A stretch of 64,000 bases of DNA from a beta proteobacterium L13. GTDB lineage: Bacteria > Pseudomonadota > Gammaproteobacteria > Burkholderiales > Chromobacteriaceae. The notes beneath the pieces were generated by a model. That model made no database searches and was not told where the DNA came from. It was given only the letters and a program-made list of their open reading frames with translations. The stretch covers positions 239,719-303,718 of the forward strand of contig AMYZ01000003.1 in NCBI GenBank assembly GCA_000335715.1, read 5' to 3'. Positions within the stretch are counted from its first letter, which is position 1. Every line of letters begins with the position of its first letter. The position numbers and the translations under genes were made by a program. Of the stretch, positions 1 to 8,572 are shown in pieces.

Positions 1-699
1 GGCACTGCCGTCGCAAAGGGATATATCGGCCACGCCGTACTGGCGCAATCGCAGGGCGATGCGCGGGTGTAGGGTGTAAAACGGCAGCGTGCACAGCAGG
101 GTGCGCTGCGCCGCCTGCGCCTGGCCGAACAGCGCGTCGGCAATCTCGCTGGAGGTCACCAGCAGGCCGGCCAGCTGGCCGGCGGCGTGCAATGCGGCCA
201 ACCCTGCCCAGTCCGGCGGGCTGGCCTCGCGCTGGTAGATGTCGGCGTGGCGCACCAGTGCACCGCGAGCTGCAAGGGTTTCCCCGAGCTGGGCGCGCCC
301 GCCGTGGCCACGCACAATCAGGACACGCTGGCCGGCCAGCTGCTGCAGGGCAGGGTGGGCCAGCAGGGCGTCGCTGTCGTTGCCGGTTTCGGGGTACAGC
401 ACCGCGCGCTGGCTTTGCTGCATCAGCTTGTCGGCGCTGGCGCGGCCAACACAGGCCAGCTGTACCGTGGCGGGCAGCTTGCCAGCCAGTACCGGCCAGC
501 CGATATCGATGGCCGACGGGCTGACAAAAACCAGCCAGTGGCTGACGCGCGCCAGTGCCGGCAGGGTGGCCAGCGCGCTGTCGTCTGCTACGGTGTCCAG
601 CACGCTGAAAGGCTGCGCCGCCACGCCCAGCGAGGCCAGCGCGGCCTGCAGGCGGGCAGCCTGGGCCGGGGGGCGCACCAGCAGCAGCGTACCGGCCAT
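1..699 (-). CDS. hemD: Uroporphyrinogen-III synthase, 3' part cut by window edge
   Basis: The minus-strand frame opens with ATG at 699 and runs off the left edge after about 233 codons. It reads MAGTLLLVRPPAQAARLQAA and has the family patterns VSPSAIDIGWP, a central RGHGGR turn and LLVTSSEIADAL. The enzyme closes and isomerises hydroxymethylbilane to uroporphyrinogen III in tetrapyrrole synthesis, in the cytoplasm. Its start lies three bases after the hemC stop, so the two are almost certainly co-transcribed and act in consecutive steps. Two copies of the GTTGGCCGC-type motif lie inside it (193 and 442). The C-terminus is not visible. The order hemC-hemD is common in proteobacteria. Confidence 0.9.
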   Translation of the reverse strand, partial: MAGTLLLVRPPAQAARLQAALASLGVAAQPFSVLDTVADDSALATLPALARVSHWLVFVSPSAIDIGWPVLAGKLPATVQLACVGRASADKLMQQSQRAVLYPETGNDSDALLAHPALQQLAGQRVLIVRGHGGRAQLGETLAARGALVRHADIYQREASPPDWAGLAALHAAGQLAGLLVTSSEIADALFGQAQAAQRTLLCTLPFYTLHPRIALRLRQYGVADISLCDGSA

Positions 700-702
700 G
701 GC

Positions 703-1638
703 TTATTTGCCGGCCTGTTCGGCGATGACGGCTTCGATCAGCGGCGCGGCGTCCTGCTCCAGCAGTTTTTTGGCTACGGCGCGGCCCAGGGCGTCGGCGT
801 AGTCACGCGGGGCGCTGGCGCTGGCGGTGAGCATCACCGAGCCGTCCGGATGCGCCACGAAGCCGCCCAGGGTGATGAGGTCGTCGGTAATGGTGGCAAA
901 GCCGCCGATCGGGATCTGGCAGCTGCCGCCCAGTACGCGCGAGAAGGCACGTTCGGCGCTGACGCAGGCGTGGGTGTCTGCGTGGTTCAGCGGTGCCAGC
1001 AGGGCGACGAGGTCGTCACGGTCGGCGCGGATTTCGATACCCAGCGCGCCCTGGCCTACGGCCGGCAGGCTTTCCGACGGTGCCAGCTCCTGGCGGATGC
1101 GCTCGCTCAGTTCCAGGCGCTTCAGGCCGGCGGCGGCCAGGATGATGGCGTCGAATTCGCCGTCGTCCAGCTTGCGCAGGCGGGTTTGCACATTGCCACG
1201 CAGCGGCTTGATCACCAGATGCGGGAAGCGGGCGCGCAGCTGCGATTCGCGGCGCAGGCTGGAGGTACCCACCACGGCGCCGTGCGGCAGCTCGTGCAGG
1301 CTGGTGTAGCGGTTGGACACCAGTGCGTCACGCGGGTCTTCGCGCTCGCAGATGGCGGCCAGGGCAAAGCCTTCCGGCAGGTTCATCGGCACGTCCTTGA
1401 TGGAGTGCACAGCGATATCGGCGCGGCCTTCTTGCAGGGCCAGCTCCAGCTCTTTCACAAACAGGCCTTTGCCGCCGATCTTGGACAGGGTTTTGTCCAG
1501 GATCTGGTCGCCCTGGGTGGTCATGCCCAGAATCTCTACCGTGAGCTGCGGGTACAGCGCCTCGAGGCGGGCTTTGATGTGTTCGGCCTGCCACATGGCG
1601 AGTTTGCTTTCGCGGCTGGCGATGACGAGCTTGTTCAT
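703..1638 (-). CDS. hemC: Porphobilinogen deaminase (hydroxymethylbilane synthase)
   Basis: A 311-residue cytoplasmic enzyme that polymerises four porphobilinogen units to hydroxymethylbilane, of normal family length. Visible landmarks are the [11 protein letters not shown] loop near residues 55-65, HSIKDVP with the catalytic Asp at about 82, the GTSSLRR and RGNVQTRL substrate-binding arginines near 124-154, and Cys240 in [10 protein letters not shown], which carries the dipyrromethane cofactor in this family. ATG at 1638 aligns with the usual N-terminus ([14 protein letters not shown]). It is followed after 3 bp by hemD. The upstream 140 bp hold a palindrome described separately. Confidence 0.97.
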   Translation of the reverse strand: MNKLVIASRESKLAMWQAEHIKARLEALYPQLTVEILGMTTQGDQILDKTLSKIGGKGLFVKELELALQEGRADIAVHSIKDVPMNLPEGFALAAICEREDPRDALVSNRYTSLHELPHGAVVGTSSLRRESQLRARFPHLVIKPLRGNVQTRLRKLDDGEFDAIILAAAGLKRLELSERIRQELAPSESLPAVGQGALGIEIRADRDDLVALLAPLNHADTHACVSAERAFSRVLGGSCQIPIGGFATITDDLITLGGFVAHPDGSVMLTASASAPRDYADALGRAVAKKLLEQDAAPLIEAVIAEQAGK

Positions 1639-1740
1639 GAACGGCGGTCCTGCGCTAAGAAAAGGATGGCCGGCATTCTAGCACGCACACGGCGGCCAAC
1701 CTTGATGCAGGGCAGGGTGTGTGTAGCTGCAACATTACCT

Positions 1741-1755
1741 TGTAGTTTAACTACA
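1741..1755. promoter_or_regulatory. Palindrome TGTAGTTTAACTACA upstream of hemC
   Basis: This 15-bp sequence is a perfect palindrome around a central T, in the 141-bp gap between hemC (start 1638, minus) and the end of the AEC gene. A further GTGTAG half-site lies just to its left near 1720. Its arm sequence and spacing resemble the HexR operator (TGTAAT-N3-ATTACA type) known from gammaproteobacteria. Whether hemC is really the target is unknown. A uptake-motif-like core also lies in this gap at 1692-1700. Confidence 0.4.
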
Positions 1756-1779
1756 CGGTGCGCCGCTTTTGCGGCAGGA

Positions 1780-2673
1780 TTACAGCAGTAAGGCCAGCAT
1801 CAGCGGCATGGTGAGCATGGCAGCCAGTGTAGAGGTGGTCACCACCGCTGCTGCCAGCTCGCCGTCGCCCTGCATGCGTACGGCCAGGATATAGGCCGAG
1901 GTGGCGGTGGGCAGCATGCTCATCACCAGCGCCGCCTGGCGGTACAGGCCGGTAACGCCCAAGAGGCCGGTGGCCAGCACGGCGATGGCGGGTAGCAACA
2001 GCAGCTTGATGGCGTTCCAGTACAGCAAGGGGCCGGCGTGGCGGCGCAGCGCGGCAAAGCGCAGCCCGGCGCCCACGGTAATCAGCCCCAGCGGCAGCGC
2101 GGCGGCAGCCAGGTGGTCGATGGCGGCAAACAGCGGCGCCGGGACGTGCAGGCCGCCCAGGTTGGCCGCCAGCCCGCTGCTGATGCCCCAGATGATGGGG
2201 TTGCGCAGCAGCTCGTGCAGCATGCCGCGCTCGCTGCCGTGTGCCAGCTGGCCCACCGCCATCACGTTGACCACCGGCACCATGCTGCCGCACAGCAGCG
2301 CGATGGTGGCAATGCCCTGCTGGCCGGCCAGTGTGCCCATCACGGCAAAGCCGACGTAGGTATTGAAGCGGTAAGCGCCCTGGTTGCCGGCGGCAAAGCT
2401 GGCCTGCGGCAGCCGGAACAGCGGCTTGGCCGCGCTGCCCAGCACAAAGGCGCAGGCGGTAAACAGCAGGCCTGCGGCCAACATGGGCAGGCTGGCGGCC
2501 AGGTCCAGCTGCGCCCGCGCCAGTGCGCGGAACAGCAGCGGCGGGAACAGCACGAAGTAAACGAATTTCTCGGCCTCTGCCCAGAAAGCAGGCGCCAGCC
2601 AGCCGCTGCGCCGCAGGGCGAAGCCGAACAGGATAAGCAGGAAATCGGGAATGAGGATCAGGGCGGTGTCCAT
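1780..2673 (-). CDS. AEC-family (auxin efflux carrier type) permease
   Basis: About 297 residues and almost wholly hydrophobic, with roughly ten membrane segments in two halves. It begins DTALILIPDFLLILFGFALRR, the standard opening of AEC permeases, and contains the conserved FPPLLFRAL and NPIIWGISSGL stretches. Bacterial members export organic acids or other anions such as malate, malonate or citrate, but the substrate cannot be read from sequence. The ATG at 2673 gives the usual short N-terminus. A GTG at 2700 and an ATG at 2682 are alternatives, and no start has a strong ribosome site. It is transcribed divergently from ppc with only about 50 bp between them. Coupling to C4-acid metabolism is suggestive but unproven. 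Confidence 0.85.
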   Translation of the reverse strand: MDTALILIPDFLLILFGFALRRSGWLAPAFWAEAEKFVYFVLFPPLLFRALARAQLDLAASLPMLAAGLLFTACAFVLGSAAKPLFRLPQASFAAGNQGAYRFNTYVGFAVMGTLAGQQGIATIALLCGSMVPVVNVMAVGQLAHGSERGMLHELLRNPIIWGISSGLAANLGGLHVPAPLFAAIDHLAAAALPLGLITVGAGLRFAALRRHAGPLLYWNAIKLLLLPAIAVLATGLLGVTGLYRQAALVMSMLPTATSAYILAVRMQGDGELAAAVVTTSTLAAMLTMPLMLALLL

Positions 2674-2724
2674 GCCGGCCATCTTCGCAATGTTTGTCAC
2701 AATAAAATATCAGGGAAATAGAGT

Positions 2725-5433
2725 ATGAACGATCAGGACAAGGATTTACCGCTACGCGAAGACCTGGCACGGCTGAACCGCCTGCTGGAAGCGCTGCTGC
2801 TGGAGCAGGAAGGCATCGAGGTGGTGGACGAGATCCGCGCCATCCCCAGCGGCGCGCAGCGCCACGACGCCGAGGCCGACGCGCTGGTAGAGCGCCTGTC
2901 GCCGGCCACCACCACCGCGCTGGTGCGCGCCTGTGGTTTGTACTCGCAGCTGTTCAATATTGCCGAAGACCTGCACCACGCCCGCCGCCGCCGCGCCCAC
3001 CAGCGCGCCGGCAGTGCGCCGCAGCGCGGCAGCCTGTCGCGTGCGCTGGCCAGCCTGCACGAAAGCGGCGTGGATTTTGCCAGCCTGAACGCCGCGCTGC
3101 AGGACGCCAGCGTTAGCGCCGTGCTGACCGCCCACCCTACCGAAGTACAGCGCCAGAGCGTGCTGGACGGCCACCGCGCCGTGCGCAAGTTCCTGCAGCA
3201 GCTGTCCTCGCCGGACATCACGCCAGAAGAAGAAGCCGAAGTCGAGGCCAAATTGCAGCGCGTCATCCACACGCTGTGGCAAACCACCGAAATCCGCCCG
3301 TTCAAGATGACGGTAGCCGACGAGATCGAAAACGGCGTGGCTTACCACCCGCTGTCGTTCTTCCAGGCCATCCCCGCGCTGTACGAGCGCCTGGGCCGCC
3401 AGATGCGCGAGCTGTGGGGCCAGGACGCCGCCATACCGTCCTTCCTGCGCGTGGGCAGCTGGATCGGTGGCGACCGCGACGGCAACCCCAATGTGGACGC
3501 CGGCGTATTGCGCCACGCCATTACCCGCCAGGCCGAGGTGGCGTTCAAACACTACTTCTACGAGCTGGCCGGCCTGTACCGCGAGCTGTCGCTGTCGTCG
3601 CGCCACATCCGCGTGTCGCCTGCCGTCGCCGCGCTGGCCGCCGTGTCGCCCGACGCCGCCATCAGCCGCCGCGAAGAGCCGTACCGCCTGGCGCTGGCCA
3701 CTATCGAAGGCCGCCTGTCCGCCACCGCGGCCAACCTTGGCCTGCCGCTGCGCGGCCGCTGGACCGCCGGCGAGGCCTACCCCGACACCGACGCGCTGCA
3801 AGCTGACCTGGCCGCGCTGCGCGACTCGCTGGCTGCCAACGGCAGCGCCTTGCTGGTGTACGGCCGGCTGGGCAAGCTGGCGCGCGCGGTGGACGTATTC
3901 GGCTTTTACCTGATGCCGCTGGACCTGCGCCAGCACGCCGAAAAGCACGCTGGCGTGGTGGGCGAGCTGTTCGCCCACGCCAACCTGGAGCACTACGCCG
4001 CGCTGGACGAAGCCGCCCGCGTGCGCGTGCTGCTGCGCGAGCTGGCCACGCCGCGCCTGCTGTACTCGCCCTTCCTCAGCTACAGCGCCGACAGCGAAAA
4101 AGAGCTGGCCATCTTCCGCGAAGCGGCGCTGGTGCAGCAGCAGTTCGGCCAGGGCGCCATAGCCCAGTGCATCATCTCCAACTGCGCCAGCGTGTCCGAC
4201 ATCCTGGCGCTGGCGCTGCTGGCCAAGGAAAGCGGCCTGCTGCGGCTGGACGGCGGCGTGCCGGTGATCAGCCTGAACCTGGTGCCGCTGTTCGAAACCA
4301 TTGCCGACCTGGACGCCTCGGCCGCCATCATGCAGCAGCTGTTTGCGCTGCCGTGGTACCAGCAGCTGCTGAAGAGCCGTGGCAGCGTGCAGGAAGTGAT
4401 GCTGGGTTATTCCGACAGCAACAAGGACGGCGGCTACCTCACCAGCCAGTGGGAGCTGTACCAGGCCGAGCAGCGCCTGGTGCGCGTGTTCGACGCCGCC
4501 GGGGTGAAGATGCGCCTGTTCCACGGCCGGGGCGGCTCGGTAGGCCGTGGCGGTGGCCCCGCTTACGAGGCCATCATGGCGCAGCCGGCCGGTACCGTGG
4601 TTGGCCGCATCCGCATTACCGAGCAGGGCGAGATCATCACCGCCAAGTTTGCCGACCCGGACAACGCCACCCGCAACCTGGAAGCACTGGTGGCCGCCAC
4701 GCTGGAAGCCACCCTCAGCCAGGGCAGCCAGCAGGATACCGACGAAAGCGTACTGGCCGAGCTGTCCGGCCACGCCTACCGCACCTACCGTGCGCTGGTG
4801 GAATCGGACGGCTTCATGCAGTACTTCATGGAAGCCACGCCGATCAGCGCCATCGCCAAGCTCAACATCGGCAGCCGCCCGGCCTCGCGCAAGGCGCTGG
4901 CCAGCATCAAGGACCTGCGCGCCATTCCGTGGGTGTTCTCCTGGTCGCAATCGCGGGTGATGCTGCCGGGCTGGTACGGCTTTGGCAGCGCGGTGTCGGC
5001 CTTCCTGGCTGCGCACGGTAACGATGCTGGCCTGGCGCAGCTGCAGGCGCTATACCGCCAGTCGCCGTTCTTCCAGGTGATTTTGTCCAATATGGAACAG
5101 GTACTGGCCAAGGCCGACCTGCAGATCGCGCGCCGCTACGCTGCGCTGGTGGGTGACGCGGCGCTGGCCGACCGCCTGTTCGGCGGCCTGCAGGCCGAGT
5201 TCGACAAGACGCTGGCGGCGTTCTTTGCCATCACCGGCCAGGACAAGCTGCTGCAGGGTAACCCCACGCTGGCACGCAGCCTGGATACCCGCCTGCCCTA
5301 CCTGGACGCGCTGAACCTGCTGCAGGTAAAACTGCTGCAGCGCCTGCGCCAGGAGCCGGACGATGAGGCCGCGCTGTACGCCATCCACCTCACCATCAAC
5401 GGTATCTCCGCCGGCCTGCGCAACAGCGGCTAA
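2725..5433 (+). CDS. ppc: Phosphoenolpyruvate carboxylase
   Basis: A 902-residue enzyme that carboxylates PEP to oxaloacetate and so refills the TCA cycle. The full set of family motifs is present: VLTAHPTEVQRQSVL with the catalytic His at about 137, GGDRDGNPNV, YSDSNKDGG, the glycine loop FHGRGGSVGRGGGP, and the C-terminal GLRNSG. Length agrees with proteobacterial Ppc. ATG at 2725 follows an AGGGAA ribosome site. It is divergent from the AEC permease. Immediately after the stop comes AAGGTTGGCCGCA and then a rho-independent terminator. Together with pckG about 7 kb downstream, the window encodes both the anaplerotic and the gluconeogenic enzyme of the PEP-oxaloacetate node. Confidence 0.98.
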   Translation: MNDQDKDLPLREDLARLNRLLEALLLEQEGIEVVDEIRAIPSGAQRHDAEADALVERLSPATTTALVRACGLYSQLFNIAEDLHHARRRRAHQRAGSAPQRGSLSRALASLHESGVDFASLNAALQDASVSAVLTAHPTEVQRQSVLDGHRAVRKFLQQLSSPDITPEEEAEVEAKLQRVIHTLWQTTEIRPFKMTVADEIENGVAYHPLSFFQAIPALYERLGRQMRELWGQDAAIPSFLRVGSWIGGDRDGNPNVDAGVLRHAITRQAEVAFKHYFYELAGLYRELSLSSRHIRVSPAVAALAAVSPDAAISRREEPYRLALATIEGRLSATAANLGLPLRGRWTAGEAYPDTDALQADLAALRDSLAANGSALLVYGRLGKLARAVDVFGFYLMPLDLRQHAEKHAGVVGELFAHANLEHYAALDEAARVRVLLRELATPRLLYSPFLSYSADSEKELAIFREAALVQQQFGQGAIAQCIISNCASVSDILALALLAKESGLLRLDGGVPVISLNLVPLFETIADLDASAAIMQQLFALPWYQQLLKSRGSVQEVMLGYSDSNKDGGYLTSQWELYQAEQRLVRVFDAAGVKMRLFHGRGGSVGRGGGPAYEAIMAQPAGTVVGRIRITEQGEIITAKFADPDNATRNLEALVAATLEATLSQGSQQDTDESVLAELSGHAYRTYRALVESDGFMQYFMEATPISAIAKLNIGSRPASRKALASIKDLRAIPWVFSWSQSRVMLPGWYGFGSAVSAFLAAHGNDAGLAQLQALYRQSPFFQVILSNMEQVLAKADLQIARRYAALVGDAALADRLFGGLQAEFDKTLAAFFAITGQDKLLQGNPTLARSLDTRLPYLDALNLLQVKLLQRLRQEPDDEAALYAIHLTINGISAGLRNSG

Positions 5434-5451
5434 GGTTGGCCGCAGGGCAGC

Positions 5452-5486
5452 AAAAAGCCAGTCTGTACTTGCAGACTGGCTTTTTT
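5452..5486 (+). terminator. Rho-independent terminator of ppc
   Basis: A stem of at least 12 bp (AAAAAGCCAGTCTG paired with CAGACTGGCTTTTTT) with a six-base loop ends in a T-run, 18 bp after the ppc stop. The A-run on the left arm means it could also serve the minus-strand gene that ends at 5523. Confidence 0.9.
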
Positions 5487-5522
5487 CGTTTATCGCCTAA
5501 GCACCAGTGGTGGCCGGCTGCC

Positions 5523-5858
5523 TCAACCGCCGCGCAGCGTGTGCAGCTTCAGCGGCAGCGGCTCGCCCAGCCAGCGTGCGGCGCTGGTGTGACCCGCTAC
5601 TTCGTTGTCCAGCTCCGGGTGCAGCAGCACCGGCAGGCCGTCGCGGTATTGCTCCAGCAAGGCGGTCACCGCCGGCAGCAGCGGCTCGGCAAAGTCGATC
5701 TCGAACATCGGCCGCGTGTGCGGGCCCACTTCGCGTGCTATCAGCTGCCCCAGCCAGCAGCCGGCCGGCAGGCGCGGCGCCAGCGTGGCGTGCAGGTTGG
5801 CCGCTTGTGCGGTTTGTTCAGGCAGAAAATAAACGTGGGCGTGGTAAATGGTAGTCAT
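5523..5858 (-). CDS. DOPA 4,5-dioxygenase family protein
   Basis: A 111-residue small cytoplasmic protein. The N-terminal YHAHVYF, the central GPHTRPMFEIDF and the C-terminal LLHPE supply the conserved histidines of the DOPA-dioxygenase-like fold (PF08883 type). The family is named after fungal and plant extradiol enzymes. Most bacterial members are short single-domain proteins of unknown substrate, so the name describes family only. It stands alone, converging on ppc through the shared terminator. The following 50 bp upstream hold no clear promoter. Confidence 0.85.
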   Translation of the reverse strand: MTTIYHAHVYFLPEQTAQAANLHATLAPRLPAGCWLGQLIAREVGPHTRPMFEIDFAEPLLPAVTALLEQYRDGLPVLLHPELDNEVAGHTSAARWLGEPLPLKLHTLRGG

Positions 5859-5910
5859 TGTGTGCGTTTGATGTGAGTTTGGTGCAATGTTATTGCATGC
5901 TGGCTGCCAT

Positions 5911-6051
5911 TCATAGTGGGGTGCGGCGCACGCGTTCGCGGGCGTCGTCCAGCAGGCGTTGCTGGCGGTACGTCAGGCTGTCCTGATGGTGATGCCTGGG
6001 CGCAGGCGCGGGGGTAAACCAATAGGCGAGTAGGCGGCGCAGCAGTTTCAT
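5911..6051 (-). CDS. Possible small hypothetical protein (46 aa)
   Basis: A minus-strand frame from ATG at 6051 to TGA encodes 46 residues beginning MKLLRRLLAYWFTPAPAP, followed by a His-rich turn (RHHHQ) and an arginine-rich amphipathic tail. Codon choice is GC-biased at third positions like its neighbours, and it fills the otherwise empty gap between the DOPA-dioxygenase-like gene and the LysR gene. There is no convincing ribosome site and no family I recognise. It is a weak prediction. Confidence 0.35.
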   Translation of the reverse strand: MKLLRRLLAYWFTPAPAPRHHHQDSLTYRQQRLLDDARERVRRTPL

Positions 6052-6145
6052 GGCATGCTCATTGTTGAGTAATTGGCGATGAAGCCAGCTTAATCAGCCT
6101 GCTAATGCCGATAAACCCGTGCCTGCTCACCATATTGTCAAGCCA

Positions 6146-7048
6146 ATGAAAACAATGCCGCTGCCAGACGACGTGCTGGTGTTCGAGGCCATTGCCCGCC
6201 TGGGTAGCCTGACGGCCGCTGCCGAGGCGCTGGGCTGTACCCGCAGCCTGGTCAGCCTGCGGCTGAAGGCGCTGGAAAAGCAGCTGGGCGCGGTGCTGGT
6301 GTTGCGCACCACACGCCGGCTGGCGCTGACCGAGGCCGGCCAGCAGCTACTGCCACATGCCCAGGCCATGCGCCAGGCGCTGGAACGCATGCCGAATGCC
6401 GTCGATAGCGCCCAGTGCACGGTAGAAGGCCCGCTGGCCTTGTCGACAACCGTGTCCATGGCACCGATGCTGGCCTCACTGCTGGCCGAGCTGGGGCGGC
6501 AGCAGCCCGGCCTGCAGCTGCGGCTGGATGTGAACAATCGGGTACAGGACCCGATCGCCGACGTACTGGATTTCTGTCTGCGTATCCGCAAGGTGCACGA
6601 CGAGTCGCTGGTGGCGCGGCCGGCCGGCTGGGTGGAGGAGGGGCTGTACGCCAGCCCGGCCTTTTTGCAGCAGCACGGTTGGCCGCAGCATCCGGATGAC
6701 TTGCAGCGGCACGGCCTGCTCAGCCACGAGAACGGGGAACAAGTGACCTTGCTGCGTGGCGAAGAAACCTGGGTTATCCAGCCGGGTGCCGCCTTCATCT
6801 GCAGTAATGCCTACGTCGCCTGCCTCAGCCTGTGTGTGGCCGGTTACGGCATCAGCCTGCTGCCGCATTACATGGCGGCGCCGGCCTGCCGCCGTGGCGA
6901 GCTGCTGCGGGTATTGCCGGACTGGCACTGCGAGCGCTGGCCGGTGTTTCTGGTCTACCCCTACCGCCAGCCCATGCCGCGCAAGTACACGGTGCTGATC
7001 GACTTCCTGTTGCCGCGCATCGCCGCCGCACTGGCCGACCAGGCCTGA
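6146..7048 (+). CDS. LysR-family transcriptional regulator
   Basis: About 300 residues: an N-terminal winged helix (roughly 5-65, with LGSLTAAAEALGCTRSLVSL as the recognition region and RRLALTEAGQQLL after it), a linker helix, then a periplasmic-binding-like effector domain (about 90-290). The ATG at 6146 is chosen because the upstream GTG at 6119 adds nine residues not typical of the family. The short neighbouring rarD-like gene lies 61 bp downstream on the same strand and may be controlled by or co-transcribed with it. The effector is unknown. A GTTGGCCGCA copy at 6678 is read as Gly-Trp-Pro inside the effector domain. Confidence 0.9.
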   Translation: MKTMPLPDDVLVFEAIARLGSLTAAAEALGCTRSLVSLRLKALEKQLGAVLVLRTTRRLALTEAGQQLLPHAQAMRQALERMPNAVDSAQCTVEGPLALSTTVSMAPMLASLLAELGRQQPGLQLRLDVNNRVQDPIADVLDFCLRIRKVHDESLVARPAGWVEEGLYASPAFLQQHGWPQHPDDLQRHGLLSHENGEQVTLLRGEETWVIQPGAAFICSNAYVACLSLCVAGYGISLLPHYMAAPACRRGELLRVLPDWHCERWPVFLVYPYRQPMPRKYTVLIDFLLPRIAAALADQA

Positions 7049-7109
7049 GGCCGCTGGCCGCCAGCGGTCATTTACGGCACTATCACCGGGTATTCACTCG
7101 GGATTCGAT

Positions 7110-8030
7110 ATGACTACCCCCCACGCGCCGTCCGGGCGCGGCATTGCGCTGTCGATCAGCGCGTCACTGCTGTTTTCATTGTTGCCGGCTTACGTTACCC
7201 AGCTGCGGCCGCTGGATGGCCTGGGCATCTTTGCCTGGCGCATCCTGTGCACGCTGCCGGGCGTATTGCTGATCGTGCTGCTCACCGGCAAGCGGCAGGC
7301 GTTTGCCGACAGCTGGCAGCGCATGTGGCGGCAGCCGTCGTTGCTGGCCGCCGTGGCCGGCATGGCCGCGCTGATGGGCGTGCAGCTGTGGCTGTTCCTG
7401 TGGGCGCCGCTGCACGGCCAGGTGATGGCGGTATCGATGGGCTATTTTCTGGCGCCACTGGTGATGGTGCTGGTAGGGCGGCTGCTGTACGGCGAGCGGC
7501 TGTACCGGCTGCAGGCCATCGCGGTAGGGCTGGCGCTGTTGGGCGTGCTGCACGAGCTGTGGCTGACGCGCGCCATTGCCTGGCCCACGCTGCTGGTGGT
7601 GCTGGGCTACCCGCCGTATTTTGTGCTGCGCCGCAAGAGCGGGCTGGACCCGGTGTGCGGCTTTGCGCTGGAAATGACGCTGATGTTCCCGGTAGCGCTG
7701 GCCATGCTGCTGTGGCTGGGCCCGGCCGGCTGGGGTGTGTTGGACGAGGCACGTTTCTGGTGGCTGCTGCCGGGGCTGGGCATCCTCAGCTCCATTGCCC
7801 TGCTGTGCAATATTGCCGCCAGCCACCTGCTGCCGATGGGGCTGTGGGGGCTGCTGGGTTATGTGGAGCCGGCGCTACTGTTTGTGTTGGCCATCACCGT
7901 GCTGGGCGAGCCGTTGGGTGCGGACGGGCTGCTGACCTACGGGCCGATCTGGGGCGCCATCGTGATCACCGGCATCCATACCCTGCGCCAGCAACGCAAG
8001 CTGGCGCTGTCTGCAAGGAGCGAGGCATGA
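7110..8030 (+). CDS. RarD-like EamA/DMT-superfamily transporter
   Basis: A 306-residue inner-membrane protein with about ten hydrophobic segments. FLWAPLHGQVMAVSMGYFLAPLVMVLVG near the middle is the hallmark of the RarD branch, a group named after a chloramphenicol-sensitivity gene with no well-defined substrate. Each half has the EamA pattern, ending with the conserved GYVEPALLFVLAITVLGE. Its stop overlaps the next start (ATGA at 8027-8030), so it is translationally coupled to the following secreted protein. Confidence 0.85.
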   Translation: MTTPHAPSGRGIALSISASLLFSLLPAYVTQLRPLDGLGIFAWRILCTLPGVLLIVLLTGKRQAFADSWQRMWRQPSLLAAVAGMAALMGVQLWLFLWAPLHGQVMAVSMGYFLAPLVMVLVGRLLYGERLYRLQAIAVGLALLGVLHELWLTRAIAWPTLLVVLGYPPYFVLRRKSGLDPVCGFALEMTLMFPVALAMLLWLGPAGWGVLDEARFWWLLPGLGILSSIALLCNIAASHLLPMGLWGLLGYVEPALLFVLAITVLGEPLGADGLLTYGPIWGAIVITGIHTLRQQRKLALSARSEA

Positions 8031-8545
8031 AAAGGATTTTGCTGGCGTTGGCCATGGCGGCCACGACCTTGGCCGCAGCCGCGCAAACCACGATGTCGGT
8101 GCCGGTGCGCCAGGGCTGGTTTGACGGCCAGCCGGTGTGGTACCTCACCACCGACGCCTCGCGCGCGGACGCCGCCATCGACAACGCGGCCAACCTGGTA
8201 CCCAGGCTGGCCAACGCGTTGCCGCTGAGCCGCCACGAGCCCAACCCGCGCTCGGTGCTGGACCGCATCTACAAGTTTGCCGCCCAGCCCAGCGTGTTGC
8301 CGTCGGTGCCGCAGCCTTTGGGTGCGGCCAACCGTGACCGCGCTTATTCGCCGCTGTGGGACGTGATCATGGTGCACTGGCAGCCCGGCCGCGCCGTGCG
8401 CGAGCTGCGCTCGGTGGATGAGGTGCTGGCGGCGGAGGACGCTGGCGACGTGCGGCTGGAGCCGCTGGAGCTGGTGGTGAACTGCCCGGTGCTGCAGGTG
8501 GGCCGCCAGGCGCTGCCGGGTATTACGCCGTTGCCACCGCCATGA
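8027..8545 (+). CDS. Conserved hypothetical secreted protein
   Basis: 172 residues. It begins with a clear signal peptide (MKRILLALAMAATTLAAAAQ, cleavage likely after AAA). The mature part is soluble, with VRQGWFDGQPVWYLTTDAS, LSRHEPNPRSVLDRIYKF, YSPLWDVIMVHW and LVVNCPVLQVG as notable stretches and one cysteine. I do not recognise a function. A strong ribosome site (CAAGGAG, 8013-8019) lies inside the end of the upstream rarD-like gene, and the start overlaps its stop. A periplasmic or outer-membrane-associated role beside the transporter is inference. Confidence 0.8.
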   Translation: MKRILLALAMAATTLAAAAQTTMSVPVRQGWFDGQPVWYLTTDASRADAAIDNAANLVPRLANALPLSRHEPNPRSVLDRIYKFAAQPSVLPSVPQPLGAANRDRAYSPLWDVIMVHWQPGRAVRELRSVDEVLAAEDAGDVRLEPLELVVNCPVLQVGRQALPGITPLPPP

Positions 8546-8572
8546 CGTGCCTGCTGCTGGCGGTGGCAGGCA

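Noticed and set aside
187..1791. 534-codon plus-strand frame over hemC-hemD
   Set aside because: Antisense to two clear haem genes and low-complexity; the minus-strand frames carry all catalytic motifs.
2752..5016. Very long open frame antisense to ppc (and similar ones antisense to metH at 18715-22302, pckG at 12157-14136 and nagE at 30865-32556)
   Set aside because: These are the expected stop-poor shadows of high-GC genes with G/C third positions. Their translations are Gln/His/Arg/Gly/Val-rich, lack ribosome sites and match no family, while the sense frames are well-known enzymes.
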